From Sinobaca qinghaiensis (GTDB lineage: Bacteria > Bacillota > Bacilli > Bacillales > Marinococcaceae), in assembly GCF_003610495.1 (NCBI RefSeq), contig NZ_RAPK01000008.1, positions 357,296 through 421,295 on the forward strand: a DNA stretch of 64,000 nt, in the 5' to 3' direction. Below, piece after piece: positions 36,256-44,979 of this stretch (within the stretch, counting starts at the first letter, position 1; each line of letters begins with the position of its first letter). The translations under genes and the position numbers were made by a program. The notes below the pieces were generated by a model that searched no databases, was not told the DNA's origin, and worked only from the letters and a program-made list of their open reading frames with translations.

Positions 36256-36885
36256 TTATTCTTCTGTATTCCATGTAAATGCTTCTGTCGTGAATTTCTT
36301 TGTGTAATACCACATCCACTCCAGTGCCTGGTCTACATCTTCAATATCCCCCGCTACATGACCGGCTGAAGCTAAATAAGGTTCTCCGTTTATAACGGTC
36401 AGGTCTCCTTGAATTTCTCCGTGCACCTCTACTTCACCGTTGCGGACCATCAAGTCTCCCCGGACGACTTCGCCTTCCGGCACAATGACCTTCCCGTGTT
36501 CATGATCCACTTCCACATTTTCACCGCCGGCTACTGCAATCTGGCCGGCGCTTTGATCATTCCAGATGGACATCATGCTGGATGACATTAACAGAACAAA
36601 AATAGCTGCGGCTGCCATTATTGGGTGACGCCTGCCCCATTTCCTCCAGCCTGGCTTCTTTTTTCTGGAAGGAAGGTTCTGCATGATCTGGTCGGTCATG
36701 CGGGGAGGAGCCTCTAGATGAGAAGTACTCTGGACAAACATTACTGTTTTATTTAATTCACGATAATGAGCAGCACATGCCGGGCATTTCTCAAAATGAG
36801 CAAAAAGCTCTTTTCTTTCCGCTGCGCTTAGTTCTCCATCTAAATACTGATCAATTTGCTTTTCTTCTTTTTTCTGGCAGGCCAT
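36256..36885 (-). CDS. rsiW: Anti-sigma-W factor RsiW
   Basis: 209 aa from the ATG at 36885, with GGGGAGGGA five bases upstream; the longer frame to 36942 has no such site. N-terminal zinc anti-sigma domain with H30-x3-C34-x2-C37, one membrane helix (about 86-105), then an extracytoplasmic part with repeated short strands (VVRGDLMVRNGEVEVHGEIQGDL) resembling bactofilin-type beta repeats. It holds SigW inactive until cut by membrane proteases during envelope stress. Partner of the upstream sigW gene. Confidence 0.93.
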   Translation of the reverse strand: MACQKKEEKQIDQYLDGELSAAERKELFAHFEKCPACAAHYRELNKTVMFVQSTSHLEAPPRMTDQIMQNLPSRKKKPGWRKWGRRHPIMAAAAIFVLLMSSSMMSIWNDQSAGQIAVAGGENVEVDHEHGKVIVPEGEVVRGDLMVRNGEVEVHGEIQGDLTVINGEPYLASAGHVAGDIEDVDQALEWMWYYTKKFTTEAFTWNTEE

Positions 36886-36901
36886 GACAGTCCCTCCCCT
36901 C

Positions 36902-37468
36902 TTAAATATTTCTAAGTCTTTTACGAAGTGCTTCTCTTCCACGGTGAATGTGTGTTTTCACTGTATTATCCGGAAGATCGAGAATATCGCCAATTTCCTT
37001 TATAGATAAATCTTCAATGTATCGAAGAATAATAGCGGAGCGGTACTTGGGCGGCAGCTTTGCAATTTCAGTCTGCACCCAGTCCTGCATTTCAAAAGCT
37101 ACGACCTGCTCTTCAGGAAGCAGCTCTTCAGAAGACAGCTGGGAATAGCCGCTCAGTCCCTCTGTTCCTTTAATCTCCGCATCAAGAGAGTAATCCGGTT
37201 TCTTCTTGCGGAGCCGGTCAATGCACAAATTAGTCGTGATTCGAAACAGCCATGTGGAAAATTTTCTGGATTCATCATAGCTCTCCAAATTGGCATAAGC
37301 CCGGAGAAATGCTTCCTGCGCCACGTCCTGAGCCTCATAGGAGTTTCCGGTCATCCGGTATGCGATTTGGTACACTTTGTCTTTATACAGGTCCACAAGC
37401 TCTGCAAAAGCATCCTGATCGTCTTCTTTTTTTATCGCCTTAATCAGGCGTTTGACAACCGCATCCAT
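36902..37468 (-). CDS. sigW: ECF sigma factor SigW
   Basis: 188 aa, typical ECF length. Sigma-2 region DLYKDKVYQIAYRMTGNSYEAQDVAQEAFLRAYANL and sigma-4 region LPPKYRSAIILRYIEDLSIKEIGDILDLPDNTVKTHIHRGREALRKRL. It directs the response to cell-wall antibiotics, alkaline shock and membrane stress. Start after GTGGAGG. An exact sigma-W promoter precedes it, so it is autoregulated. rsiW follows 16 bases after. Confidence 0.96.
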   Translation of the reverse strand: MDAVVKRLIKAIKKEDDQDAFAELVDLYKDKVYQIAYRMTGNSYEAQDVAQEAFLRAYANLESYDESRKFSTWLFRITTNLCIDRLRKKKPDYSLDAEIKGTEGLSGYSQLSSEELLPEEQVVAFEMQDWVQTEIAKLPPKYRSAIILRYIEDLSIKEIGDILDLPDNTVKTHIHRGREALRKRLRNI

Positions 37469-37503
37469 CTCTTATGACCTCCACCCTTTCCGGGTCTCTT
37501 AAT

Positions 37504-37529
37504 TACGCAGAATAAACCCTTTCGTTTCA
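37504..37529 (-). promoter_or_regulatory. Sigma-W autoregulatory promoter
   Basis: On the - strand TGAAAC (37529-37524), 16-base spacer, CGTA (37507-37504): an exact match to the sigma-W consensus, 36 bases before the start codon. Confidence 0.92.
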
Positions 37530-37663
37530 TTACGGATATATGTATGGTTATTTACAGTTTATTTTTCGTGCTGAATCGTCGTCAGTTCCCATTAAACACA
37601 ATTTATTGTACCACGGTTCGCTGGTTTCGGATAATAGAGGCTTGCTGCACGAAAAATCCATAC

Positions 37664-37694
37664 AAAAAAAGCCGCCGGCCTACAGCCGACAGCT
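37664..37694 (-). terminator. Rho-independent terminator of the tRNA-Gly/tRNA-Ala unit
   Basis: On the - strand AGCTGTCGGC pairs (with G-U pairs) with GCCGGCGGCT, followed by seven T. Confidence 0.8.
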
Positions 37695-37710
37695 TTGTAT
37701 CTTATAGAAT

Positions 37711-37786
37711 TGGTGGAGCCTAGCGGGATCGAACCGCTGACCTCCTGCGTGCAAGGCAGGCGCTCTCCCAGCTGAGCTAAGGCCCC
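37711..37786 (-). tRNA. tRNA-Ala (anticodon TGC)
   Basis: 76 bases including encoded CCA. Acceptor GGGGCCT pairs with AGGCTCC; D arm AGCTC, anticodon loop with TGC, T arm GGTTCGATC present. Confidence 0.97.
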
Positions 37787-37803
37787 TTCTATCATAGTAT
37801 GTA

Positions 37804-37877
37804 TGGAGCGGGTGATGGGAATCGAACCCACATCATCAGCTTGGAAGGCTGAGGTTTTACCACTAAACTACACCCGC
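37804..37877 (-). tRNA. tRNA-Gly (anticodon TCC)
   Basis: 74 bases including encoded CCA. Acceptor GCGGGTG pairs with CACCCGC; anticodon TCC in the seven-base loop; T arm GGTTCGATTCC. It lies 17 bases before tRNA-Ala. Confidence 0.97.
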
Positions 37878-38012
37878 ATAAACATTCCCTTTTTTCTAGG
37901 ACATGTTCCACTATACCATTCTTATTTTTTAACGTCAACAAAGCTTTTATTTTCAACGGATTACAGACAGAAAGCCCCGTTTCTCCCGGAGCTCCGCTGT
38001 CCAATTAAAGTA

Positions 38013-39530
38013 CTACCTTTTGTTTGCCGCTACTTCTTTTGCTGCTATTTTTTCATCTGATTCCTGCGCAAGCGCCAGATCATCTTCCGAATAATAATAG
38101 TCTTCGCTGAAGGAATTCTGCGGTTCTTCCAGCGTAAAGTAACAGATAACAAAGCTTGTGAAAGCCCCTCCTGCCAGAATAAAGAAAAACTGCTGAGGCG
38201 TTACAAAAGTATAAAGAGTTAAATAAACAGCAGCACCAACGTTTCCGTATGCACCTGTCATACCGGCCACCTGGCCGGTAATGCGTTTTTTAACCATAGG
38301 GACCATAGCAAACGTTGCGCCTTCCGCCCCCTGTACAAACATGGAGGTGAAAATAGTCACCAGTACGGCTAAAAAAAGCGGCCAGCCGGAATTAATCATT
38401 CCCATACCAATTAAGCCAAATGAAATACCAAACATATAAATCAGCATTACCGACCGGCGGCTTCCCATTCTGTCAGAAAGAACTCCTCCAAGCGGCCGTG
38501 CCAGCAGATTAATAAATGCAAATGACGCGGCAAGCAATCCTGCCTGGGCCGGCGAAAGCGAAAATGTCAGCTGAAAAAACATAGGCAGCATAGCCACAAT
38601 AGCAAGTTCAGCTCCGAAATTAGCAAAATATGTACTATTTAGTGCCCCCACCGTCTTAAAATTGTAACGGTCATCTTCAGGAACACCTTTTTTCAAAATA
38701 GGCAGATTCACCTTTAAAATATTGTATACCTGATAAATAACTACTACGAGAATGATCGACCATATCGTGTACAAGGCTGTTTCAGACACGAAACCTAGTT
38801 GTTCAATTCTCCATACGCTGAGCGCCAGCGCCCCGCCAAGCGGAAGCGTCCAGAAAATAAGCTGGGCCATATCCTTATAGCTGCTTACCTCCATTGCACT
38901 TGCTTTCTTCGGCTTGATCATCGCCCGGCCGTCCGGCGTATCTTTCACATTAAAGTAGAAAATAAAACCATACACAAAAGTGACCACCCCGGTGAAGGCT
39001 ACAGCATATCTCCAGCCCTGATCACCGCCGAACAGCGTTAAGGCAAGCCATGGAAGAAGCATAGCTGCTGCAGCGGATCCAAAATTACCCCATCCGCCAT
39101 AAATACCTTCAGCAAACCCCACATGTTTCGGCGGGAACCATTCCGACACCATCCGGATACCAACAACAAAACTTGCCCCAATGCTTCCGAGCAGCAGCCT
39201 TGAAATCATCAGCTGCATCCAGGTGTCTCCAAATGCGAATATAAAAGTAGGAAAAGACATGACTACCAGCAAAGAAGAATACACAATCCTCGGCCCAAAC
39301 CGGTCCAGCAGGCTTCCTATTACAATACGGGCCGGAATGGTCAGAGCTACGTTAATAATTCCCAGCGCCGCTATATGCTGAGTTGTCAGCCAGCCCATAT
39401 CATCCATCATCGTTGTAGCAAGCGGAGCCATGTTATACCAGGCAAAAAAGGAAACGAAAAAAGCAAACCAGCAGAAATGCAGAATTTTAATGCGTTCATC
39501 CTTAAACGTAAAAATGTCTTTAACTCTCAT
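38013..39530 (-). CDS. narK: Nitrate/nitrite-type MFS transporter (NarK family)
   Basis: 505 aa with 12 membrane helices. The N-terminal NMAPLATTMMDDMGW, the first nitrate-signature-like helix GGWGNFGSAAAAMLLPW, and RPLGGVLSDRMGSRRSVM in the second half fit the NNP/NarK group of nitrate importers or nitrate-nitrite exchangers. The C-terminal cytoplasmic tail is acidic. Start follows GAGGTGA. No nitrate reductase genes are present in the window. It lies between two tRNA clusters, a common safe position for acquired genes. Function is family-based. Confidence 0.87.
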   Translation of the reverse strand: MRVKDIFTFKDERIKILHFCWFAFFVSFFAWYNMAPLATTMMDDMGWLTTQHIAALGIINVALTIPARIVIGSLLDRFGPRIVYSSLLVVMSFPTFIFAFGDTWMQLMISRLLLGSIGASFVVGIRMVSEWFPPKHVGFAEGIYGGWGNFGSAAAAMLLPWLALTLFGGDQGWRYAVAFTGVVTFVYGFIFYFNVKDTPDGRAMIKPKKASAMEVSSYKDMAQLIFWTLPLGGALALSVWRIEQLGFVSETALYTIWSIILVVVIYQVYNILKVNLPILKKGVPEDDRYNFKTVGALNSTYFANFGAELAIVAMLPMFFQLTFSLSPAQAGLLAASFAFINLLARPLGGVLSDRMGSRRSVMLIYMFGISFGLIGMGMINSGWPLFLAVLVTIFTSMFVQGAEGATFAMVPMVKKRITGQVAGMTGAYGNVGAAVYLTLYTFVTPQQFFFILAGGAFTSFVICYFTLEEPQNSFSEDYYYSEDDLALAQESDEKIAAKEVAANKR

Positions 39531-39725
39531 GCTATGCCGTCACCTCATATGCTCAAAGTAAAATCTTTCATCAAGGTAGCATGAAATTCAGCGAGGGTTT
39601 GAGGTTTCGGAAGATAATATAACGAGCTATTTAAAATTATGTATTTTATATGCATATTATTAGAGATATTTTCCTTTTTTTTACTTCTTTTCCGCTTTTT
39701 TCGTTATTGATTTTGCTTCTAAAAC

Positions 39726-39753
39726 ACAAAAAAACCATGACGCCTTTGTCATG
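39726..39753 (-). terminator. Rho-independent terminator of the tRNA-Glu/Tyr/Lys unit
   Basis: On the - strand CATGAC pairs with GTCATG over a six-base loop, followed by seven T. Confidence 0.75.
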
Positions 39754-39762
39754 ATTGAAAAA

Positions 39763-39838
39763 TGGTGAGCCATGGAGGATTCGAACCTCCGACCCTCTGA
39801 TTAAAAGTCAGATGCTCTACCAACTGAGCTAATGGCTC
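39763..39838 (-). tRNA. tRNA-Lys (anticodon TTT)
   Basis: 76 bases including encoded CCA. Acceptor GAGCCAT pairs with ATGGCTC; anticodon TTT; T arm GGTTCGAATCC. Confidence 0.97.
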
Positions 39839-39852
39839 GTTCTATTTTTAAA

Positions 39853-39938
39853 TGGTGGAGGGGGACGGACTCGAACCGCCGAACCCAGAGGGAGCAGATT
39901 TACAGTCTGCCGCGTTTGGCCAACTTCGCTACCCCTCC
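39853..39938 (-). tRNA. tRNA-Tyr (anticodon GTA)
   Basis: 86 bases including encoded CCA, with the long variable arm expected for tRNA-Tyr. Acceptor GGAGGGG pairs with CCCCTCC; anticodon GTA. Confidence 0.97.
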
Positions 39939-39985
39939 ATAACAAACTTTCCATATCGATCTGCTTGGTATAAACAAAATAATAA

Positions 39986-40060
39986 TGGTGACCCGTACGG
40001 GATTCGAACCCGTGATACCGCCGTGAAAGGGCGGTGTCTTAACCACTTGACCAACGGGCC
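39986..40060 (-). tRNA. tRNA-Glu (anticodon TTC)
   Basis: 75 bases including encoded CCA. Acceptor GGCCCGT pairs with ACGGGTC with one G-U; anticodon TTC. First of the three-gene cluster. Confidence 0.97.
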
Positions 40061-40147
40061 TTATAAGCAGAGAAACATTAAATTCCTTACTGCCAAATGA
40101 TATTATACCCCAGGATAATATAGGATGCAATCTTTTTAGTATAAAAA

Positions 40148-40183
40148 AATAAAAAAAGAACCGGCAGTCTTTCTCCGGTTCCT
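40148..40183 (-). terminator. Rho-independent terminator of ddl
   Basis: On the - strand GAACCGG pairs with CCGGTTC, followed by TTTTTTTATTTTTT. Confidence 0.85.
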
Positions 40184-40196
40184 TTCCTTACCATAA

Positions 40197-41411
40197 CTAG
40201 CTTCGGGAAGCAGTTTTAGCTCCATTTTTTCCACCTTTGAGTCCGCCTGCACTCTGGGTGGAAAACAGGTTTGAATCAATAGAGAAAGTCAGTTTTTCGC
40301 GTTCTCTTCTACGCTTTAATGCCATTTGAATCAGCTGATGCGTTAACTGTGTATAATCTTTTCCAGCCGGGTCCCAGAGGTAAAAGGAGAGGGATCCGGG
40401 AATGGTGTTGATTTCGTTCACATAGATCATGCCGGAAGCCTGGTCGATCATGAAATCAATACGGGACACCCCGCTGCAGCCGAGCGACTGGAATGTATCT
40501 TTCGCAAGCTGTTGAATATCCTCTGTCTGCTCTTCATCCAGAGGAGCTGGAATAACACGATCTGTGCTTTCCATTCCTTTTGCACCGTCGCCGCCTTTGC
40601 CGCCGCCCTGGTATTTATCCTGGTAGCTTAAAATGTCTTCTGTTTTCAATACTTCTTCCAATACAGAAGCTTCTACTTCTTCATAATCACCTACGACTGA
40701 ACAGTTGATTTCCTTCATGTCTTCAACCATGTGTTCTACAAGAATCTTGCTGGCAAACTCCATGGCTTCTTCTACCGCCATTCTAAGTTCATCGCGGTCG
40801 CCGGCTTTACTGATGCCGACACTTGATCCAAGGTTAGCCGGCTTTACAATAACCGGGTACTCTAATGTTTCTTCCACTAATGCGGTAATTCCTTCCGGAT
40901 TGTCAGACCAGTGTGTTCCATAGAACCAAATATCATCAAGAACAGGAATCTGCGCATCACGAAGCACCTGTTTCATAATAACTTTATCCATGCCGACAGC
41001 AGACGACATAACATCACACCCTACATAGGGAATATCCATCAGTTCAAAGAAACCCTGGAGAACTCCGTCTTCTCCAAACGTACCGTGAACAATCGGAAAA
41101 GCTACATCAATTTCCGCGACAATACGCTTTCCGAATTTAGGAACAGGCTTTTTCTGCAGCACAACGCCGCCGTCATCCCCACCCGTAACGGTAACTTTCT
41201 GAAGTTTTTCAAACAGCTGGTTAAGGTCTTTATAATTCTCAATGTCGCGAAGCTCTTCTCCTGTATACCACTGGCGGTCTTTTGCGATATAAACAGGTAC
41301 TGCTTCGTATAATTTTTCATCAAGGGCATGCATCGCCTGTACCGCTGAAATAACCGATACTTCGTGCTCTACAGAAATCCCTCCGAAAAATACACCAACT
41401 CTAGTTCTCAT
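40197..41411 (-). CDS. ddl: D-alanine--D-alanine ligase Ddl
   Basis: 404 aa. N-terminal VGVFFGGISVEHEVSVISA, ATP-grasp core with VIVKPANLGSSVGISKA, and the metal-binding end IDFMIDQASGMIYVNEINTIPGSLSFYLW. It makes the D-Ala-D-Ala dipeptide that MurF adds to the wall precursor. About 30 residues at the C terminus (FSTQSAGGLKGGKNGAKTA) extend beyond the usual family end and look disordered and basic. Third gene of hydrolase-murF-ddl; weak ribosome binding site GAGGGAC 20 bases after murF. Confidence 0.95.
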   Translation of the reverse strand: MRTRVGVFFGGISVEHEVSVISAVQAMHALDEKLYEAVPVYIAKDRQWYTGEELRDIENYKDLNQLFEKLQKVTVTGGDDGGVVLQKKPVPKFGKRIVAEIDVAFPIVHGTFGEDGVLQGFFELMDIPYVGCDVMSSAVGMDKVIMKQVLRDAQIPVLDDIWFYGTHWSDNPEGITALVEETLEYPVIVKPANLGSSVGISKAGDRDELRMAVEEAMEFASKILVEHMVEDMKEINCSVVGDYEEVEASVLEEVLKTEDILSYQDKYQGGGKGGDGAKGMESTDRVIPAPLDEEQTEDIQQLAKDTFQSLGCSGVSRIDFMIDQASGMIYVNEINTIPGSLSFYLWDPAGKDYTQLTHQLIQMALKRRREREKLTFSIDSNLFSTQSAGGLKGGKNGAKTASRS

Positions 41412-41431
41412 AGGTAAGTCCCTCGCATTCT

Positions 41432-43018
41432 TTACTCATTAAATGTATCCGGCAGATCATTTTCCAATAATACAATGGATTTTTGGACAGCTTTCTCATG
41501 CATTTTGTTTAAAGCGTCCTGAAGATCAGCCGCTACATAGTATTTCTCTTCCGGAAATTCTTTTTCCAAAAGGCCGTCCTGCATAGGCTTTGTCTGCTTT
41601 TTCCCTACTAAAATAATAAAATCACACACATCAGCCGCATACTCGGCAAATGCTTTATTCAGGTCATACTCTTTATCACCGAGCTCAATCATACCCGGAG
41701 TAATAAGCATCTTGTACTCCGGCATCTGCCCAAGCACTTCAAGAGCCATTCTCGAGCCAACCGGATTGGAGTTAAAAGCGTCATCAATAATTGTAATGTT
41801 CCCCTGCGGTTTCTTCAGTTCCAGACGGTGCTCGACCGGCTGAAGCTTTTTCACTGCGCGGGCCATTTTCTCCAGTGGAATACCTTTTTCCGAGCCGATA
41901 GCTACGGCGGCCAGAATGTTATAGATATTATGGCGCCCTAGCAGCTTTGTCTCCACGTCTACAGAACTGCCATCATATTTCATAATGGTAAAGGTGGACC
42001 CTTTGGAAGAAAAGGCAATGTTTTCTGCTCTAAAATGAAGGTCCTCCGCGTCAATTCCATAGTACATCGTGCGTACCTGATTGCGCTGTTTGTAGGACAT
42101 AATATTTTCATCATCTTTATTTAAAAATGCGGTGCCGTCATTTGGAAGGCTTTCCACAATTTCAAACTTTGTCTTTTTGATGGTATCAAGCGTTTTGAAC
42201 GTTTCAAGGTGCTGTTCTCCAATAGCTGTGATAATACCATACTTTTGGTGAACCAGATCACATACCGCCTGGATATCGTGTTCTTGTTTGGCACCCATTT
42301 CGGCGATGAAAATTTCATGATACGGCTTCAGCATATTGCGAATGGTTAACGTAATACCCATTCTTGTATTGTAGCTCTCCGGCGTCATCAGGACATTAAA
42401 CTGAGAGGAGAGAACGGCTTCGAGTACGTGTTTTGTACTTGTCTTGCCGTAACTTCCGGTTACTCCTACCGTTTCAAGGTTAGGCATTTCTTTAATAATC
42501 CGCTCGGCATCATTAAAGAAATGCTGGTTAATCTGCCGTTCAATCGGCATGTTAATCAAGTTCGCGGTCATGACCATAAAGTACACAAAAATATTAGTCA
42601 GAATGGCCAGTGCAATCAGCCAGAAATAAGAGCCGTCGATACCGGCGCTCAGCGACAGACCTATAATAATGACGGCTGCATATAAAAGAGTAACAGTAAT
42701 AAACAGACGCCGGACCCTTTTTGTCACAACAAGCTTCTTTTTCTCTGTGGTTTCCTGCATCATTAATACATTAAATCCGTACAAGATAATTCCAATCGTC
42801 AGGGCGAGCCAGACGTTTCCGGCAAACAACGGCAGCAGGGCCAGAAGCGGCCAAAAGCTTCTAATAGGAAACACACGGTCCTGATGTTCTTTCATCCATT
42901 TCCAGATTCTTTCGTTTCTATAACTGTTCAACTGGAGCATATGCGTGCTTCGCTTGACGAGACGCAGCGTGTAATACCCCCAGGCAATAATAAAAAGCAA
43001 AATAAGCAGACTAATCAA
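41432..43018 (-). CDS. murF: Membrane-anchored MurF-type Mur ligase
   Basis: 528 aa, TTG start at 43018 with AAGGAGG nine bases upstream, overlapping the previous stop by eight bases. Four N-terminal hydrophobic segments (about 1-20, 55-86, 104-124, 131-156) replace the usual first MurF domain. The Mur ligase core follows with P-loop GVTGSYGKTS (185-194), the catalytic EMGAKQEHDI and the C-terminal DDAFNSNPVGSRMALEVL. It should add D-Ala-D-Ala (made by the next gene, Ddl) to the UDP-MurNAc-tripeptide. Because the first domain is missing, a different Mur-family activity cannot be excluded. Confidence 0.85.
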   Translation of the reverse strand: MISLLILLFIIAWGYYTLRLVKRSTHMLQLNSYRNERIWKWMKEHQDRVFPIRSFWPLLALLPLFAGNVWLALTIGIILYGFNVLMMQETTEKKKLVVTKRVRRLFITVTLLYAAVIIIGLSLSAGIDGSYFWLIALAILTNIFVYFMVMTANLINMPIERQINQHFFNDAERIIKEMPNLETVGVTGSYGKTSTKHVLEAVLSSQFNVLMTPESYNTRMGITLTIRNMLKPYHEIFIAEMGAKQEHDIQAVCDLVHQKYGIITAIGEQHLETFKTLDTIKKTKFEIVESLPNDGTAFLNKDDENIMSYKQRNQVRTMYYGIDAEDLHFRAENIAFSSKGSTFTIMKYDGSSVDVETKLLGRHNIYNILAAVAIGSEKGIPLEKMARAVKKLQPVEHRLELKKPQGNITIIDDAFNSNPVGSRMALEVLGQMPEYKMLITPGMIELGDKEYDLNKAFAEYAADVCDFIILVGKKQTKPMQDGLLEKEFPEEKYYVAADLQDALNKMHEKAVQKSIVLLENDLPDTFNE

Positions 43019-43793
43019 GGCTTGCTGCCTCCTTTTTTTCTTTTTGGAGGAAATGGTCGATAATGACGATAAATTCGTTTAAATTATCAAGATAGGAATA
43101 ATGGCCTGCCCGTTTCAATACGACCAATCCTGCATCTGGAATCAATTCTTCCATCCGTTTTCCATCCGCCACCGGCGTAGCTTCATCATTTTCTCCCCAT
43201 ACAAGAAGAACAGGGACTTTAATATCCGGCATGTGATGGGTTAAATCTTCGTTGACTACTTTGACAAAAGTCTGCTGCATCACGCCGGAAACATCCTTAT
43301 AGTCAGAGGACCCCACTTTTCCTTTGACGCGGTCCATTATTGACTGCTCGTATTTATTAATAAGAGGCAGTTTCAGCAGTTTCTTTAACGTCTTGTACGT
43401 ATACACTTTATAATAATATTTAAAAGTCCGTTTCGGCAGCACACCTGCACTGTCCACGAGAATAACTTTACGAACAGCATTGGCCGCTGAATATTTAATA
43501 GATACTCTTCCGCCGAAAGAATGTCCCATCAGAATCGGGTCTTCAATATCAAGCCTGCGGATCAATTTACCAAGCATCTCCGTATAGTCTCCTACAGACC
43601 AGGGCTCCGGGGGTTCGTCACTTTCACCGAATCCGGGAAAATCAATAGACCACACTTTAAAATCCTTTTCCAGGCGCTGGTGGACCGGTGCAAACGTTTG
43701 GACATTTGCACCCCATCCGTGAAGAAGCATGACGTTGGCTCCTTCTCCCGACACCTGGTAATGGACGTTCACTCCATCAATATCAATGTACAC
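43011..43793 (-). CDS. Alpha/beta hydrolase upstream of murF
   Basis: 260 aa, GTG start at 43793 after GGAG. Classical fold: LLHGWGAN oxyanion segment, nucleophile S92 in MGHSFGGRVS, acid in VWGENDEATPV and base in RAGHYSYL. No signal peptide. It overlaps murF, and with ddl forms a three-gene operon. A role linked to envelope synthesis or repair is an inference from this linkage; activity is unknown. Confidence 0.88.
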   Translation of the reverse strand: MYIDIDGVNVHYQVSGEGANVMLLHGWGANVQTFAPVHQRLEKDFKVWSIDFPGFGESDEPPEPWSVGDYTEMLGKLIRRLDIEDPILMGHSFGGRVSIKYSAANAVRKVILVDSAGVLPKRTFKYYYKVYTYKTLKKLLKLPLINKYEQSIMDRVKGKVGSSDYKDVSGVMQQTFVKVVNEDLTHHMPDIKVPVLLVWGENDEATPVADGKRMEELIPDAGLVVLKRAGHYSYLDNLNEFIVIIDHFLQKEKKEAASLD

Positions 43794-44148
43794 TGCTAAC
43801 GCTCCTATTCTTTAAAACCAAGGTTTTTAATTAAAATGACATCATGTTATCTCAGCGCTGTTGAAAAAGCACTCCAACTCTCTGAATTCTTTCTCTAAAA
43901 AACAGAAGTCACGGGGCAATAGTATATATGTAGACGGACTATTTACTAATTTTAGCAGCTGTTTGCTATTTAAACAGAATAACACCACTATATCTTACCA
44001 TAGAAAATCTCCGGCGGAAATTATCTTCTGAAATAAACCATGAAGGCCTGCGCTCTATAGAGCCGCCTGCACAGAAAATAGTTCCTTTTTACCGGATGGT
44101 TTTGGAAGAGGAGACACGAAAAGAGAGAACAGTCTTCACTGCTCTCTC
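43794..44148. other. Intergenic region upstream of the hydrolase-murF-ddl operon
   Basis: 355 bases, AT-rich. On the - strand TTAGTA (43949-43944), 17 bases and TATACT (43926-43921) could be the operon promoter (weak -35). The right end holds the terminator of the carboxypeptidase gene. I see no gene in it. Confidence 0.4.
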
Positions 44149-44150
44149 TT
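44119..44150 (-). terminator. Rho-independent terminator of the VanY-type gene
   Basis: On the - strand AGAGAG-CAGT pairs with ACTG-TTCTCT over a four-base loop, followed by CTTTTC. Confidence 0.7.
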
Positions 44151-44922
44151 ATTCTCCCAGGCCGTAATACTCCTCAAGCGTTAACTCTTCTTTATAGAGT
44201 TCTTCAGAAAGCTCTGTGCCTACATACCGAAGGTGCCACGGTTCATATTGATAGCCGGTAATATCTGTTTTGTCCTCCGGGTAACGTACGATAAATCCGT
44301 ACGTATGCGCATTTTCTGCCACCCATTGACCTTCCGGGGTTTCTCCGAATTCCGTACTCAGCTGATTCCCGATAGATTCGGAGCTCACGTCCATGGCCAG
44401 ACCGCTTTGGTGTTCACTTTCGCCGGGCTTTGCGCTGTACGTATTAGCCTGCTCTTCCCCATCGCGTTCGGCGTTCTGGGTGAAGATAACGTCCTGACGA
44501 TCGTAGGAACGATAGCCGGAAACTGCATACAGCTCGTGTCCGGCTGATTCAGCATCGGTGAAAAACTGTTCAAGCGGTTCTGCTGCCGGTTCCCTGATCA
44601 GATTTTTTTGATTATCTCCAGGAGAAGCATATCGGATATCTGCCTGGATAAGATCTTCCGGCTCATAGTCGGAAGGTAAATGATATTCCCGGTTCACAAG
44701 CGCATCTACTGCATCAGGGTCCTCGATTTCCCCTTCGTCATTAAGAGAAGGGGGCTCCGGTTCCGGCTGCGTCTCGTCTGCCGGTTCCTCCGCTGGTTCT
44801 TCTTCTGCCGGAGCGGCTGATTCTGCTTCAGAAGATTCTTCAGCTTCCTCTGGGCCGCCTGCAGAGCAGGCAGCTGCACCCAACAAAAGAAACAGAGCTG
44901 TAATAGCTGCTGGTTTTTTCAC
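44149..44922 (-). CDS. D-alanyl-D-alanine carboxypeptidase lipoprotein (VanY/LdcB family, M15B)
   Basis: 257 aa, GTG start at 44922 after AAAGGAAG. Signal peptide with lipobox and lipid-modified C19 (GAAACSAG), then an acidic E/P/A-rich linker (about 22-65), then the M15B catalytic domain. Zinc site: SEHQSGLAMDV (His and Asp) and EPWHLRYVG (His); substrate loop SGYRSYDRQ. It trims D-Ala or D-amino acids from wall peptides outside the membrane. The very acidic linker fits a halophilic lifestyle (inference). Confidence 0.93.
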   Translation of the reverse strand: MKKPAAITALFLLLGAAACSAGGPEEAEESSEAESAAPAEEEPAEEPADETQPEPEPPSLNDEGEIEDPDAVDALVNREYHLPSDYEPEDLIQADIRYASPGDNQKNLIREPAAEPLEQFFTDAESAGHELYAVSGYRSYDRQDVIFTQNAERDGEEQANTYSAKPGESEHQSGLAMDVSSESIGNQLSTEFGETPEGQWVAENAHTYGFIVRYPEDKTDITGYQYEPWHLRYVGTELSEELYKEELTLEEYYGLGE

Positions 44923-44979
44923 TTTATCGCTTCCTTTAGTAAAATGAAAATCTATTCACTTGCTTTGCTGTCTTTTACT

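Noticed and set aside
37504-37710. Second sigma-W promoter further upstream of sigW
   Set aside because: Only the TGAAAC-16-CGTA site fits; other TGAAA sequences lack a CGTA/CGTC at the right distance.
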